Origin: Metabacillus sp. B2-18
Lineage (GTDB): Bacteria; Bacillota; Bacilli; Bacillales; Bacillaceae
Length of the DNA: 64,000 nucleotides
Assembly: GCF_021117275.1 (NCBI RefSeq)
Contig: NZ_CP088245.1
Coordinates: 409,501-473,500 of the forward strand
Direction of reading: 5' to 3'
How positions within the stretch are numbered: position 1 is the stretch's first letter; each line of letters opens with the position of its first letter. The notes beneath the pieces were generated by a model. That model searched no databases and was not told where the DNA came from. It saw nothing but the letters and a program-made list of their open reading frames with translations. Positions 54,167 to 63,700 of the stretch are shown here, in pieces. The translations under genes and the position numbers were made by a program.

Positions 54167-55498
54167 TTAAGCAGTATACGGCTTCTTAGAAGCATTTTGT
54201 TCTTTGGAGCTTTTCCTAACGCCTTTAAATTTGATGTTAACTATAGTCCCCTTACCAGGTTCACTTTCAAATTTTAACGTTCCACCCATAGCCTCAATCA
54301 ATCGGATCGTCACCATTAATCCTAAACCTGTTCCATTTTCTTTTGTTGTGTGATATGGCTTACCGATTCCTTGGAGTTGCTCTACTGTCATTCCTAAGCC
54401 GGTATCTATTACTTGAATGGAGATTACCTGGCTTTTTTCACAAAAGATCACAGTAATCTTCACACTTCCACTATCTGTTGCTTCAATTGCATTCTTTACC
54501 AAATTTAAGATCGCTTGTTTAAATTTAAACGGATCTACCTTAATGTATAAATCTTTTTCTATTTGGTGTTCGAGTCTAATTCCTTTTATATTAGCATAGG
54601 ATTGCATAAGGAGAATAATTTCTTTTAGTGACTTACCAACCCTAATTTCCTCAGTTTTCATGTCTTGTTGTGGTTTTGCAAAATTCAAATAATCCGAAAT
54701 GATTGACTCAGCCCGATCTAGTTCATCAATAGCGGTGTCCATATAATGATGGAGTTCTTTATCAACTTTCACTTTTGTTAGTTGAATAAATCCTCTTACC
54801 ACTGTTAATGGATTACGTACTTCATGGGCAATTGAGGCTGCAAGCTCACTTACAATATTAAGCTTTTCAGCATCATGAATTTGTTCTGATAGCTTAAGGT
54901 TAGATCGTACACTTTCTGTAAGATAAGCGTAGATCATTATACCAATTACATAGGAAGCACCCATTTGTAAGTAAAGATGACTTCCTAGTTGATATAAAAA
55001 CTCCAACTGATTTAAGTATAGAAAGTGTAATAAAATGGAAGAAATAACTACAAAAAAAGTTAGAATTGAAGTAAAGAGTGTAATAAGAATTTTGCTAACT
55101 TTACGTAATTCATGATATTTTTTCTTGATCAAAATAATAAGTATATAAAGTATGAGTGCAACAACTAGTACATTAACTGATGCAAGAAAACCGCCTAATG
55201 TAAAACGATATCCTACTAATAACAATCCACAGATAATGGTGGATACTTTCCCCATGTAGAGTGCACAAACAACAAACGGAACCCAACGTAAATCCCATAG
55301 GAAGCCGCCGTTTAATTCACCTGAAAGAATAGGGAAATACATACTTAAAATGGACGCAAAACCAAAAACTAGTCCTGCAAAAAGATCAGTTCTTTTTTTA
55401 GTAGAATGGGAAAAAATCAATTGATAAAAATAGATTGGTGATAGCACGATCAGCAGGTTGAATAACACCTGACCAATACTACTTGATGATGTTAACAA
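54167..55498 (-). CDS. Multi-TM sensor histidine kinase (5TMR-LYT/KinB-like)
   Basis: A 443-aa kinase with six hydrophobic helices in the first 195 residues, in the arrangement of 5TMR-LYT sensors (GELNGGFLWDLRWVPFVVCA and GGFLASVNVLV are typical). A HisKA domain with H-box ASIAHEVRNPLTVVRGFIQL and a HATPase domain (NLVKNAIEAT, DTGLGM, NGTGLGLMV) follow. The H-box is of the Spo0F-directed sporulation-kinase type, and no regulator gene is adjacent. The start is a TTG at 55498 behind AAGGATGTGAAGG. Likely an orphan kinase feeding the phosphorelay; inferred. Confidence 0.8.
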   Translation of the reverse strand: MLTSSSSIGQVLFNLLIVLSPIYFYQLIFSHSTKKRTDLFAGLVFGFASILSMYFPILSGELNGGFLWDLRWVPFVVCALYMGKVSTIICGLLLVGYRFTLGGFLASVNVLVVALILYILIILIKKKYHELRKVSKILITLFTSILTFFVVISSILLHFLYLNQLEFLYQLGSHLYLQMGASYVIGIMIYAYLTESVRSNLKLSEQIHDAEKLNIVSELAASIAHEVRNPLTVVRGFIQLTKVKVDKELHHYMDTAIDELDRAESIISDYLNFAKPQQDMKTEEIRVGKSLKEIILLMQSYANIKGIRLEHQIEKDLYIKVDPFKFKQAILNLVKNAIEATDSGSVKITVIFCEKSQVISIQVIDTGLGMTVEQLQGIGKPYHTTKENGTGLGLMVTIRLIEAMGGTLKFESEPGKGTIVNIKFKGVRKSSKEQNASKKPYTA

Positions 55499-55607
55499 AG
55501 ACCTTCACATCCTTATTTTTTTCATTTTTTAATATCGTTTGTCTAGTAGATGGGGAACTCATATTGGTGTTATCTAATGAAATGTTTAAACTGGCTATAA
55601 AAAAGAA

Positions 55608-55658
55608 AAAGCCAAAATAAGAGTAGTGTGTTTTCACTACATCTTACTTTGGCTTTAA
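55608..55658. terminator. Terminator-like hairpin upstream of the kinase
   Basis: AGCCAAAATAAGAGTAGTG pairs with CACTACATCTTACTTTGGCT (two bulges) and has T- and A-runs outside. It probably ends the 3D-domain gene transcript on the minus strand. The rest of 55499-55857 holds no gene. Confidence 0.6.
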
Positions 55659-55857
55659 ATTTTAGCTATTAACTAAAAGGCGTAACCTATATTAAGTTGA
55701 TATCGGTTCATTTTAAAATAGAACTGGGCATCTCTCCCTGTTCCCAATATTAATAATAAAATTTTTTAACATTTTTTTCAACTGAGAAATGCACAAAGAG
55801 ATAGATAAGCCAGAAAGCATCTGGTTTATCTATCTCTTCGTTAATTGTTATAATTTC

Positions 55858-57018
55858 TTAGTCAAGAATAACAATTTTCACTGTCTTTCGGCCCCATTGC
55901 AATGCTTTTGCACTTGATGGCATGAGAACATCAATTTTATGACCTATAATCGCACCACCTGTGTCACCAGCGATTGCAACACCATATCCTTCAACCCACA
56001 CTTTTGAACCAAGTGGGATAACGCCTGGGTCTACAGCAATTAATTTCATGTTTGGATTCTTCTTTATGTTATATCCTAAATAAGTAACATCGTTTTTAGT
56101 ATCTTCATGGCTATAAGCTGTTGCGGAAACATACATTTCTTTTCCGGAAACAGTAGAAGTGTCTTTGTTATTTGTTGGAGGAGCAACAGTTTGCTGAGCT
56201 TGTGCTTCTTCTTGAGCTTTTTTCGCCTTTGCTAATTCAACAGCTCTTGCTTTAGCAGCGGCTTGCTCTTTTTCTAACTTATCTGAAATAGAGGTAATTT
56301 GTGATTGTATAGTTGATTTTTCTTTTTCAGCGAGATTAATTTCTTCTGAAAGCTTTTGATATTTTTCCTGCATAACAGCTAATGCTTCGTTTCTTTTTAC
56401 ACGGTTTTCTTCTAGTTCAGCTTTCTTAGCTTCAAGATCACTTTGTTGTGTATGAAGAAGTTGTTGTTGACGATCAATTTCTTTTTTATCTTCTTCAATC
56501 TGCTTTAAATCAGCTTCTTGTTGATCTATTATTTTTTGATCTGCGTCTAGTAAAGTGGCAACTGCACCAACTCGTTCAAAGAAATTACCAATGCTTTCTG
56601 AATTAATGAGGGTTTCAATCACAACTGTCGTTCGGTCACTATGTTGAAGAGCGACTAAACGCTTTTCCATAATTCCTTCACGAGCATATACTTTATCAAG
56701 TAAAAGCACTATTTCCTCTTTTTTCTGTGCAATTATTTTCTGAGTTTCTGATATTTTTGCTTCTACTTCAGCTAAACTTTTCTCGTTAGTAGAAATCTGA
56801 TTTTCTAAGGCTTGTACGTTTTCTTGAATGTCTTTTACTTCTTCATTTATCGCTTGTTGCTCTTTTTCTTTTTGAAGAATGGTTTGTTGACTCTGCTCTA
56901 GCTGTTCATTGGCACGATCTAAAGATGCCTTTGTTGATTCTGCGTTTGCCACGTAAGAAATAGGTAAGGATAATAAAAGGATACCAATTGTGGCAATAGT
57001 TTGCTTAAAAGCTCGCAT
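55858..57018 (-). CDS. Secreted coiled-coil protein with C-terminal 3D domain
   Basis: A 386-aa cell-wall protein. It has a signal peptide to about residue 27 (QTIATIGILLLSLPISYVAN then AES), a PcsB-like coiled coil (about 28-270, many E/K/Q heptads), a short linker (PPTNNKDTSTVSG) and a C-terminal 3D domain (about 295-386) with the Asp triad region VDPGVIPLGSKVWVEGYG and AGDTGGAIIGHKIDVLMPS. 3D domains occur in MltA-like lytic enzymes and in YocH/YabE/YuiC of Bacillus. Likely role: peptidoglycan turnover. It is preceded on its strand by the 52-bp repeat array. Confidence 0.85.
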   Translation of the reverse strand: MRAFKQTIATIGILLLSLPISYVANAESTKASLDRANEQLEQSQQTILQKEKEQQAINEEVKDIQENVQALENQISTNEKSLAEVEAKISETQKIIAQKKEEIVLLLDKVYAREGIMEKRLVALQHSDRTTVVIETLINSESIGNFFERVGAVATLLDADQKIIDQQEADLKQIEEDKKEIDRQQQLLHTQQSDLEAKKAELEENRVKRNEALAVMQEKYQKLSEEINLAEKEKSTIQSQITSISDKLEKEQAAAKARAVELAKAKKAQEEAQAQQTVAPPTNNKDTSTVSGKEMYVSATAYSHEDTKNDVTYLGYNIKKNPNMKLIAVDPGVIPLGSKVWVEGYGVAIAGDTGGAIIGHKIDVLMPSSAKALQWGRKTVKIVILD

Positions 57019-57157
57019 ATAGCAACCCCTTTCTCGTCTATCTAGTTATAACATAGAAATAGATTTCGTAGGTTACAATTAGATTAAAAGTTCAGGGAAT
57101 TACTTCCACTCAATCTAGTATTATCTTATATTTTTAAGTTGGAATTGGCTATGTGAA

Positions 57158-57570
57158 GGGGATGAAGACCAAAACGGTATAGGGAAATAAGGGAAATGGT
57201 CTTCATAAGGGGGATGAAGACCAAAGCGGCATAGGGAAAAGAGGGAAATGGTCTTCATAAGGGGGATGAAGACCAAAACGGCAAAGGAAAAAGAGGGAAA
57301 TGGTCTTCATAAGGGGGATGAAGACCAAAGCGGCATAGGGAAAAGAGGGAAATGGTCTTCATAAGGGGGATGAAGACCAAAGCAGCAATGGAAAAAGGGG
57401 AAATGGTATTCATAAGGAGGATGAAGACCAAAAAAGCAAAGGAAGAAGAGGGAAATGGTCTTCATAAGGGGGATGAAGACCAAAGCAGCAAAGGAAAAAG
57501 AGGGAAATGTTCTTCATAAGGGGGATGAAGACCAAAGCGGCAAAGGAAAAAGAGGGAAGTGGTCTTCACC
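57158..57570. repeat. Tandem array of eight 52-bp units, each an inverted repeat
   Basis: Units start (at ATGAAGACC) at 57163, 57214, 57266, 57318, 57370, 57421, 57473 and 57525: six spacings are 51 or 52 and none is a multiple of three except 51. Each unit has arms ATGAAGACCA and TGGTCTTCAT around a purine-rich middle (GGGAAAAGAGGGAAA), with GGGGG between units. The plus strand is almost all purine. Short ORFs through it (including 57455-57778) change frame from unit to unit and are not credible genes. It lies upstream of the 3D-domain gene and downstream of the MFS gene. Confidence 0.9.
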
Positions 57571-57607
57571 AAAGAAAGAACATGAAACATGTCCTTCAAT
57601 AGAGAGC

Positions 57608-57642
57608 AAAAAAGAAGAACATCCCGAATGTTCTTCTTTTTT
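57608..57642 (-). terminator. Terminator of the MFS gene
   Basis: AAAAAAGAAGAACAT-cccga-ATGTTCTTCTTTTTT: a perfect 15-bp stem, effective in both directions. Confidence 0.85.
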
Positions 57643-57659
57643 AGGTCTTGAAGTATTAA

Positions 57660-58898
57660 TTATTGTTGCTGCCATTCTTGTAATTTACGATCTGAGGGGA
57701 GCAAGAAAGCTAAAATACCTAATACAGGTAGTAAAGCCACTCCAATCATTGTTGTTGTTAATCCTAATTTATCAATAATTGCGCCTAAAGCAACTGATCC
57801 AATTGCTCCCATACCAAATGCTAACCCAACAGTTAAACCTGACATTGTTCCGATTTTCCCAGGAACAAGTTCTTGAGCATACACAACGGTAACTGAGAAG
57901 CTTGACATTAAGATAATTCCGATGCAACCAAGCAGGATCAGAGAAGCAGTAGGACCAACAAATGGTAGCAATAATGTAAACGGCACTGTAGCTAGTAAAG
58001 AAACAAGGATCACATTACGTTTACCGAAGCGGTCTGCTAGTGGACCACCAAGAAATGTTCCAACTGCACCCATCACAAGGAAAGTAAAAATGTATAGCTG
58101 TGAGGTAGCAATCGTTAAGTCGTATTTTTCAATGGCGTAAAAGGCGTAGAAGTTAGAGATAGCACTTCCATACCAAGAACGAGCAAAAATGATGAAAATA
58201 ATGATAATGAGAGCATTACGAATTGCCTTTGATAATGATTTACTTTTATGTTCTACTTGTTGCTTCGCTTTTCTTTCAGCGTTCATAATTGATAGCTTAG
58301 TAGAATACCATTTTGCAATATAGATTAGAAAGCATACGGCTAGAGCAGCAACAACTGTAAACCAAATAGCGCCAAACTGACCTAATGGGACTAGAATTAA
58401 TGCTGTAATAACTGGTGCAAGTGCCTGACCGCTATTTCCACCAACCTGGTAGATAGATTGAGCCAATCCTCTGCGATTTCCGGCTGCCATATAAGCAACC
58501 CTCGAACCTTCAGGATGAAAAATAGCTGAACCGAGACCTATAAAAATAACAGATAGAAGGATTGTGATAAACGAAGGAGCAAAAGCTAATCCAAGAACAC
58601 CGAGCATACTACTTGTCAATCCAATCGGTAATGCATAGGGCATTGGGCGTTTATCTGTATAAAATCCTACAACTGGCTGCATAACAGACGATACCATATT
58701 TAATGAAAAAGCAATAAGACCTAGTTGAGTAAATGTAAGCCCCATCGATTTCTCCAAAATGGGGAACATTGCCGGAATAACCGATTGAATACTATCATTT
58801 AGAAGATGGCAGAGACCAATGATAAATAAAATGTTATAAACAGTTCCTGTATCACTTTGATAAGAAGCAGGCTTTTTGGGAATCGAAGCAGTAGACAT
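57660..58898 (-). CDS. MFS transporter, fosmidomycin-resistance (Fsr) type
   Basis: A 412-aa transporter with twelve predicted helices. The Fsr-like N-terminus GLCHLLNDSIQSVIPAMFPI is diagnostic of this branch, followed by QPVVGFYTDKRPMPYALPIG (MFS motif A region), IFHPEGSRVAYMAAGNRRGL (family signature) and GGPLADRFGKRN in the second half. Efflux of fosmidomycin or related phosphonates and hydrophobic drugs is the family activity; the natural substrate is unknown. AGGGAG precedes the ATG. Monocistronic with its own terminator. Confidence 0.85.
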   Translation of the reverse strand: MSTASIPKKPASYQSDTGTVYNILFIIGLCHLLNDSIQSVIPAMFPILEKSMGLTFTQLGLIAFSLNMVSSVMQPVVGFYTDKRPMPYALPIGLTSSMLGVLGLAFAPSFITILLSVIFIGLGSAIFHPEGSRVAYMAAGNRRGLAQSIYQVGGNSGQALAPVITALILVPLGQFGAIWFTVVAALAVCFLIYIAKWYSTKLSIMNAERKAKQQVEHKSKSLSKAIRNALIIIIFIIFARSWYGSAISNFYAFYAIEKYDLTIATSQLYIFTFLVMGAVGTFLGGPLADRFGKRNVILVSLLATVPFTLLLPFVGPTASLILLGCIGIILMSSFSVTVVYAQELVPGKIGTMSGLTVGLAFGMGAIGSVALGAIIDKLGLTTTMIGVALLPVLGILAFLLPSDRKLQEWQQQ

Positions 58899-58996
58899 GA
58901 TTTTTTCTCCCTTACATAAATTGTTTCGAAGTACGAAAAGACTCTAATAGTCATATTATTGTCATCACTTGGAAAAAATTCAAGGGAAAAATAAAA

Positions 58997-59022
58997 GGGC
59001 ACTTCAAATTTTTGAAGTACCC
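58997..59022 (-). terminator. Hairpin after the natB-like gene
   Basis: GGGCACTTCAAA and TTTGAAGTACCC pair with a T-run on the minus strand (from the TTTTATT complement). Confidence 0.6.
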
Positions 59023-59036
59023 AATAAAAAGGTGGT

Positions 59037-60203
59037 TTATGATTTACCAAGCACCCATTTGCTTTTCATGAACATGGCATATGCTATAAAGAATGTTAAA
59101 CAAATGAATGCTGCTGAGCTTCCAGCTACTAATAATATGCTTGTTGTATCATAAATACCGTAGATTAACTGTTTAATTAATGCGTAGATATTGAGAAATG
59201 GAATAAGAAAATGCATGGTTGATAATTCATTAGCTGAGACACCAATTAAGATGAAGTATGGAACCATCGCCAGAGTTGTAATCGGTGAGATATAATTTTG
59301 TGCTTCTTTTAAGTTGTTTGCCATTAAGCTGATTAGCATTTGTAAACTTGAGATTAATAATGCAAAGAAGATAATACCGACTAATAAGCTGATTGTAAAA
59401 AATCCTATATTTTCATCCAATTGTAATGCATCAGCAAGTTTTTCTGTAAAAACATTCACCCCAATAATGAAGGTAATGACAGAGAAAATTCCACTCACCA
59501 TACTTAATGTGCTTATGGCTAGCCATTTACCAATGATAATATGAAGACGATTAACTGGAGTCATTAGTAAAGCTTCCATTGTTTTACGTTCTTTCTCTCC
59601 TGCAAATAAATCGTTTGCTGCGGGTAGTCCTCCCATTAAAACGGCTAATACGATAATGAGTTGAGCAAAGATTGAGATTAAATACAGTGACGTATCATCT
59701 CCTTCACTCATGCTTTTGATGTTGATTTTAAAAGGCTCTAAAGAAGTTGGATCAATATTACTCTCAACTAGATATTGCTGAATATACTCTTGTTGTTTTA
59801 ATGCTAGCGTATTTGCAATTAAATCCTGGGTGCTTCCCCCTTTTGTGCTAGTTGGATCAGCTTGAACAATTACTTCAGGCATTTCATTGTTTTCTAACTT
59901 CAGACTGAAATTTTCATCGGCAGAAACTGCAACTAATGCTTCGCCCTCTTCTACTAAGTGAACAGGGTCATCTGTAGACACGATTTCGATTTCGTCTAAT
60001 TCCTCCAGCCAATCCAAAACGAGTTTATCTGTATTCTGCTCCACTGCAACGTTTACTTGTTCAACAGAATCATCCATAATGATCTTTTCCATAAAAAACA
60101 ATAATCCAATGTTAAATAATATAGGTAACATAACGCTGAGCATAATGGTTTTACGATCTCTTATAGAATCTTTCAGTTCTTTTATAAAAACATGCCAAGT
60201 CAT
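59037..60203 (-). CDS. natB: ABC-2 type exporter permease, NatB-like
   Basis: A 388-aa membrane subunit with an N-terminal helix (IMLSVMLPILFNIGLLFFME), an extracytoplasmic domain of about 140 residues, and five helices in the C-half, with the ABC2 signature FAGEKERKTMEALLMTPVNR. This architecture matches B. subtilis NatB (386 aa), which with NatA exports sodium. The start is immediately next to the ATPase stop (60203 shared), so translation is coupled. The divergent two-component genes are NatRK-like, as in B. subtilis. Confidence 0.85.
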   Translation of the reverse strand: MTWHVFIKELKDSIRDRKTIMLSVMLPILFNIGLLFFMEKIIMDDSVEQVNVAVEQNTDKLVLDWLEELDEIEIVSTDDPVHLVEEGEALVAVSADENFSLKLENNEMPEVIVQADPTSTKGGSTQDLIANTLALKQQEYIQQYLVESNIDPTSLEPFKINIKSMSEGDDTSLYLISIFAQLIIVLAVLMGGLPAANDLFAGEKERKTMEALLMTPVNRLHIIIGKWLAISTLSMVSGIFSVITFIIGVNVFTEKLADALQLDENIGFFTISLLVGIIFFALLISSLQMLISLMANNLKEAQNYISPITTLAMVPYFILIGVSANELSTMHFLIPFLNIYALIKQLIYGIYDTTSILLVAGSSAAFICLTFFIAYAMFMKSKWVLGKS

Positions 60204-60943
60204 TATTCATTCCCCCTAATAATCCGAGACATAAAGATATAGTTTAAATCATCACTTTCTTCTTGCTTGTATAGGTCCTCGGTAGATCCGTTATATATCA
60301 TTTCTCCTTTATGAATCATAATAATAGATTGGCAAAGCTGTTTTACCTCTTCCATAATGTGACTAGAGAAAATAATTGTTTTCCCCTCACGTCTAAGCTG
60401 ATGAATGAGCTCTCGAAACATATTTGCTGAGGTAATATCTAATCCTGTTGTGGGTTCGTCTAATAAAATGATCTCCGGGTTGTGGATAAGGGTCCTAGCT
60501 ATCGTTACTTTTTGACGCATGCCTTTTGAAAAGCCCCCAACCTTTCGATCCATATATTCCTTCATGCCAAATCGAACAGCAAGCTGATTGATTCGATTTT
60601 CGGTTTCATTTTTACTTAACCCGTGCAGCTTTGCGAAATAGTTAAGATTTTCACGGGCTGATAAACGATCATAAAGTCCAGTCTCACTTCCGAATAGAAC
60701 ACCAATCCGACCTTTAATTTTCATAGGTTCTTTATGAATATCAATTCCGTCAATCATAATGCTACCTTCTGTTGGCTCTAACATAGTCGATATCATCCTA
60801 AGGAGAGTGGTTTTTCCTGCACCGTTCTCCCCAAGTAAACCAACAACATCTCCTTTACGAATTTCACACGTAATATTATTTACTGCCTGGATGGTTTTCT
60901 TTTTATCTTTAAAGGACCTTGAAACATGATTTATCTTAATCAT
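60203..60943 (-). CDS. natA: ABC exporter ATPase, NatA-like
   Basis: A 246-aa ATPase. Walker A is GLLGENGAGKTTLLRMIS, Q-loop region GVLFGSETGLYDRLSARENL, signature GGFSKGMRQKVTIARTL, Walker B EIILLDEPTTGLDI, and switch His in FSSHIMEEVKQL. It matches NatA of the Na+ exporter. AGGAGGAAAAAGG is upstream. The promoter region 60944-61106 is shared with the divergent LytTR regulator, which probably binds there; no specific site was identified. Confidence 0.88.
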   Translation of the reverse strand: MIKINHVSRSFKDKKKTIQAVNNITCEIRKGDVVGLLGENGAGKTTLLRMISTMLEPTEGSIMIDGIDIHKEPMKIKGRIGVLFGSETGLYDRLSARENLNYFAKLHGLSKNETENRINQLAVRFGMKEYMDRKVGGFSKGMRQKVTIARTLIHNPEIILLDEPTTGLDITSANMFRELIHQLRREGKTIIFSSHIMEEVKQLCQSIIMIHKGEMIYNGSTEDLYKQEESDDLNYIFMSRIIRGNE

Positions 60944-61106
60944 CCTTTTTCCTCCTTGATTCCCTTAATCTATTACAATCATAAGAGTTCAGCATATTAA
61001 AAACAGCCATTCTGTCGTGAAACTTCCTTTTTTTGTCGTGAAAATGCCAATTTCCTTCATGAACATGATAAAATGTTGGTAAAAAATTCTATGAAAGAGT
61101 GCGAAT

Positions 61107-61808
61107 ATGATAAAAGTTGGTTTAGTTGATGACCAAAAATATGATTTAGAGAAACTGCAGATAACGCTTTCGAAAGAGGCTAATATTGATATTGTCTTTT
61201 CTACGAATAACTCAGAGGAAGCCTATAAATTAATTAAAAGTGCGGATATTGATTTACTTATTACTGACATTGAGATGCCAGAATTATCAGGATATGAATT
61301 AGCTGATTTTATACATAGCTATGCAATGGACATAAAGGTGATATTTGTAACTGGTCATAGTGGATATGCGGTTCATGCTTTTGAATTAGATGTTTTGGAT
61401 TATATTATGAAGCCATTTTCTAAAGATAGATTGCTTAGAGGAATTAATCGATTAGAAAAGAAAAAGGAAGTAAGCGATAAAACAAAATTGGTGCTAAAGA
61501 ATAAATCCGAAATCTATTTCATTGATAAAAAAGGGATTATTTATATTGAAAGGACGGGTAGATCGACAACAATTTATACACTTGAAGGGGAGTTTTCTAC
61601 CTATCAAACATTAAATGATTTGGAAGAAGAGCTAGCGGGTTCACATTTTGTTCGTTCGCACAGGGGGTTTATTATTAATATTCATTATGTGAAAAACTTC
61701 TCGTTATACACAAAGAACTCTTATACTGTTCATTTTCAAAAAACTAAGAATACAGCTATTATTACAAAATCAAGTCTAGATAAGCTTCAGGATCAATTTT
61801 ATAACTAG
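61107..61808 (+). CDS. natR: LytTR-family response regulator, NatR-like
   Basis: A 233-aa regulator with a receiver domain (VDDQKYDLEKLQ acidic residues, phospho-acceptor Asp in LLITDIEMPELSGYE, Lys in YIMKPFSKDRLLRG) and a C-terminal LytTR DNA-binding domain (about 130-233, with IIYIERTGRSTTIYT and FVRSHRGFIININYV-like RSHRGFIINIHYVKNF). In B. subtilis NatR activates natAB. Here it is divergent from natAB and 10 bases before the kinase gene, the same functional set. Confidence 0.85.
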   Translation: MIKVGLVDDQKYDLEKLQITLSKEANIDIVFSTNNSEEAYKLIKSADIDLLITDIEMPELSGYELADFIHSYAMDIKVIFVTGHSGYAVHAFELDVLDYIMKPFSKDRLLRGINRLEKKKEVSDKTKLVLKNKSEIYFIDKKGIIYIERTGRSTTIYTLEGEFSTYQTLNDLEEELAGSHFVRSHRGFIINIHYVKNFSLYTKNSYTVHFQKTKNTAIITKSSLDKLQDQFYN

Positions 61809-61818
61809 GGGTAAGCTG

Positions 61819-62805
61819 GTGAATTCTATTTTATATATCATCTTCATATGCAGTATGTATTTAATGGCATATTTTAAACTACTCATAGATCAACATCAAC
61901 TAGTGGTGATGCTTTTGGTGGGGATTCATGTTGCCATTATCATATTACATCGTAAAGAAATGATAATGATTTCTTCATCTTTATCAACTTTATCTTTCAA
62001 AAAAACTAGTTTCTTTTTAGTGCTTCAAGCAATATTTTTAGCAGTTATCGTAACAACAATACAGGAAAGTTCCCAAATCATTTCTTTAATTGGAATGTTT
62101 GTTTGTGAAATAGTTAGGCTAAGAAAGCTGCCGCTAGAAGTAAAAGAACAACATGAGGTTCAACAGTTGTCTAAGAAGTTGGAAGAGATGAATGAACATT
62201 TTTTAACGGTAAGATCACAACGACATGATTTTCTAAAGCATGTTAGTACATTAGAATTTCTAATAGAACATGAAACGAATCACAAAGCCAAGGAATACTT
62301 TCGTTTATTGCTTGGTGAATATAATATGGTCAACCAGGCAATAAAAGGAGAAGAATCTCATATCTCTTCCATTCTATTAAAATATAAAAAGTTAGCTGAA
62401 CAAACAGGAACAGGTATTGAATATAGCTTTAATGTACCAGTCTCGTCACTGCCTATGAAGCCAATTCATCAGGTTCAATTGATCGCAAATCTCTTAGAGA
62501 ATGCCGTTGAGGCTTCACAGAGTTATCATGAAATTTATCATCAGTCCGCCCTTGCTGTAAAAACAGAAATTCATGGCGGCATTTATATTCTTGAAATCAT
62601 AAACAATGCTATATTTACCGGTAAAAACGAAATAGATTATTTGTTTGAAAAGTTCGGTGCAACTTCAAAGGGGAAAGGTCATCAAGGTTTAGGTACCTTT
62701 ATCATCTCTAATTTAGTAAAGTCATATAATGGACGATTATCTTTTCAATATATTGAAAATACAATAAATATAAAGATAAAAATTCCACTTATAGTTAAAG
62801 GCTGA
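61819..62805 (+). CDS. natK: GHKL sensor histidine kinase, NatK-like
   Basis: A 328-aa kinase starting at GTG 61819 (GGGGTAAG upstream). Hydrophobic helices are at about 1-20, 25-45, 60-85 and 90-105, then a short helix and the H-box RSQRHDFLKHVSTLEFLIEH (GHKL/SPOB_a type, as in AgrC/NatK). An ATPase domain follows with LIANLLENAVEAS and KGKGHQGLGTFIISNL. It is shorter in the membrane part than AgrC-type peptide receptors. It is paired with the LytTR regulator. Confidence 0.85.
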   Translation: MNSILYIIFICSMYLMAYFKLLIDQHQLVVMLLVGIHVAIIILHRKEMIMISSSLSTLSFKKTSFFLVLQAIFLAVIVTTIQESSQIISLIGMFVCEIVRLRKLPLEVKEQHEVQQLSKKLEEMNEHFLTVRSQRHDFLKHVSTLEFLIEHETNHKAKEYFRLLLGEYNMVNQAIKGEESHISSILLKYKKLAEQTGTGIEYSFNVPVSSLPMKPIHQVQLIANLLENAVEASQSYHEIYHQSALAVKTEIHGGIYILEIINNAIFTGKNEIDYLFEKFGATSKGKGHQGLGTFIISNLVKSYNGRLSFQYIENTINIKIKIPLIVKG

Positions 62806-62829
62806 TTCGAAAGATGAGTCAGCCTTTTG
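62797..62829. terminator. Bidirectional terminator after natK
   Basis: AAAGGCTGA...TCAGCCTTT, overlapping the 3' end of the convergent 186-aa gene. Confidence 0.7.
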
Positions 62830-63379
62830 TAAGGTTATTTATTTTAATTAACTTCTCAACCATCCATTTAATGCTGATTGCTAAAAGGATATAAATAGGA
62901 AATGAGTAAAAATGGGACCAACTTATCTGTAGATAAATTCCTAATAATATAGCTATCGGTTCAAAAATAAATGAAAAGATAGCAGATAGGATGATGGAGG
63001 CGAAAATATATGATCTCCATTTTGTGAAAAATTGATAAAGTAACATAAAATAAATGGAAATCATTAGATCGATACATAAAATCCTTGGGCCCCAAGGTAG
63101 AATCATTTTAGGATATTCCCAAACTTGCAGCTCCCCTCCGAGAGTGTCCAAAAAGGTTACGATATTTAATGTGATAAATCCAAACAAAAGAATCGTCAAC
63201 AGTCTGCTTTTGTCTAGTAAACGAATCCATACAATAAACAAAATAACGAACGTAATAATAAGGAACCACCATTGATAGCTAAAAATAATATCATCTCGCC
63301 AATATTCCCAACGAATTTTTGATAATTTCGCTTGAGTTTCCATAATATCAATTAGGCTCGGATTCATCGCATACCTCAC
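62819..63379 (-). CDS. CBO0543-like membrane protein
   Basis: A 186-aa protein with five hydrophobic helices (for example WWFLIITFVILFIVWIRLLD and HFYSFPIYILLAISIKWMVE). The first 40 residues are hydrophilic (SKIRWEYWRDDIIF). It belongs to a small family of multi-TM proteins common in spore-forming Firmicutes; function unknown. Its ATG may be 63379 or the internal Met at 63367; no strong ribosome binding site distinguishes them. It stands alone, convergent with natK. Confidence 0.65.
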   Translation of the reverse strand: MRYAMNPSLIDIMETQAKLSKIRWEYWRDDIIFSYQWWFLIITFVILFIVWIRLLDKSRLLTILLFGFITLNIVTFLDTLGGELQVWEYPKMILPWGPRILCIDLMISIYFMLLYQFFTKWRSYIFASIILSAIFSFIFEPIAILLGIYLQISWSHFYSFPIYILLAISIKWMVEKLIKINNLTKG

Positions 63380-63700
63380 AATGTAAAATGTTGTTACTTA
63401 TTATGGGTATTTTATTAAATATTATGAGTGTATGTTGAAAGAATGGGATTTCAAGTAAGTAAAGTTTCTATAGTCGTCATATTATTGTTTTTCATGTAAT
63501 CTAGATTCAATGTCAAGTTATCGCATGCGCATTTAAACATACTTAACGAAAGTGATTATTATTCTAATAAATAGTAGTGGAGAAACATAAGATGATACGA
63601 AGCATAGTGCTTGGTATCCAAAACGTTCATTTGTAGACTATATACTTAGTGTAAGTTACTTTATTGTATCTCTTACTATTACCTGGGGGCCCTATTTAGA
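63380..63700. other. Intergenic leader of the ABC exporter gene
   Basis: About 320 bases without a normal gene. It contains one short frame at 63592-63636 (MIRSIVLGIQNVHL) behind GTGGAGAAACATAAG, which could be a regulatory leader peptide for the exporter. No clear terminator/antiterminator pair was found, so this stays a suggestion. Confidence 0.35.

Noticed and set aside
57158-57570. CRISPR array
   Set aside because: The units are contiguous repeats of about 52 bp without variable spacers, and no cas genes are present.
57455-57778. 107-aa frame through the repeat array into the MFS 3' end
   Set aside because: It crosses frame-shifting 52-bp repeats, a terminator and the antisense of the MFS gene; it has no family resemblance.
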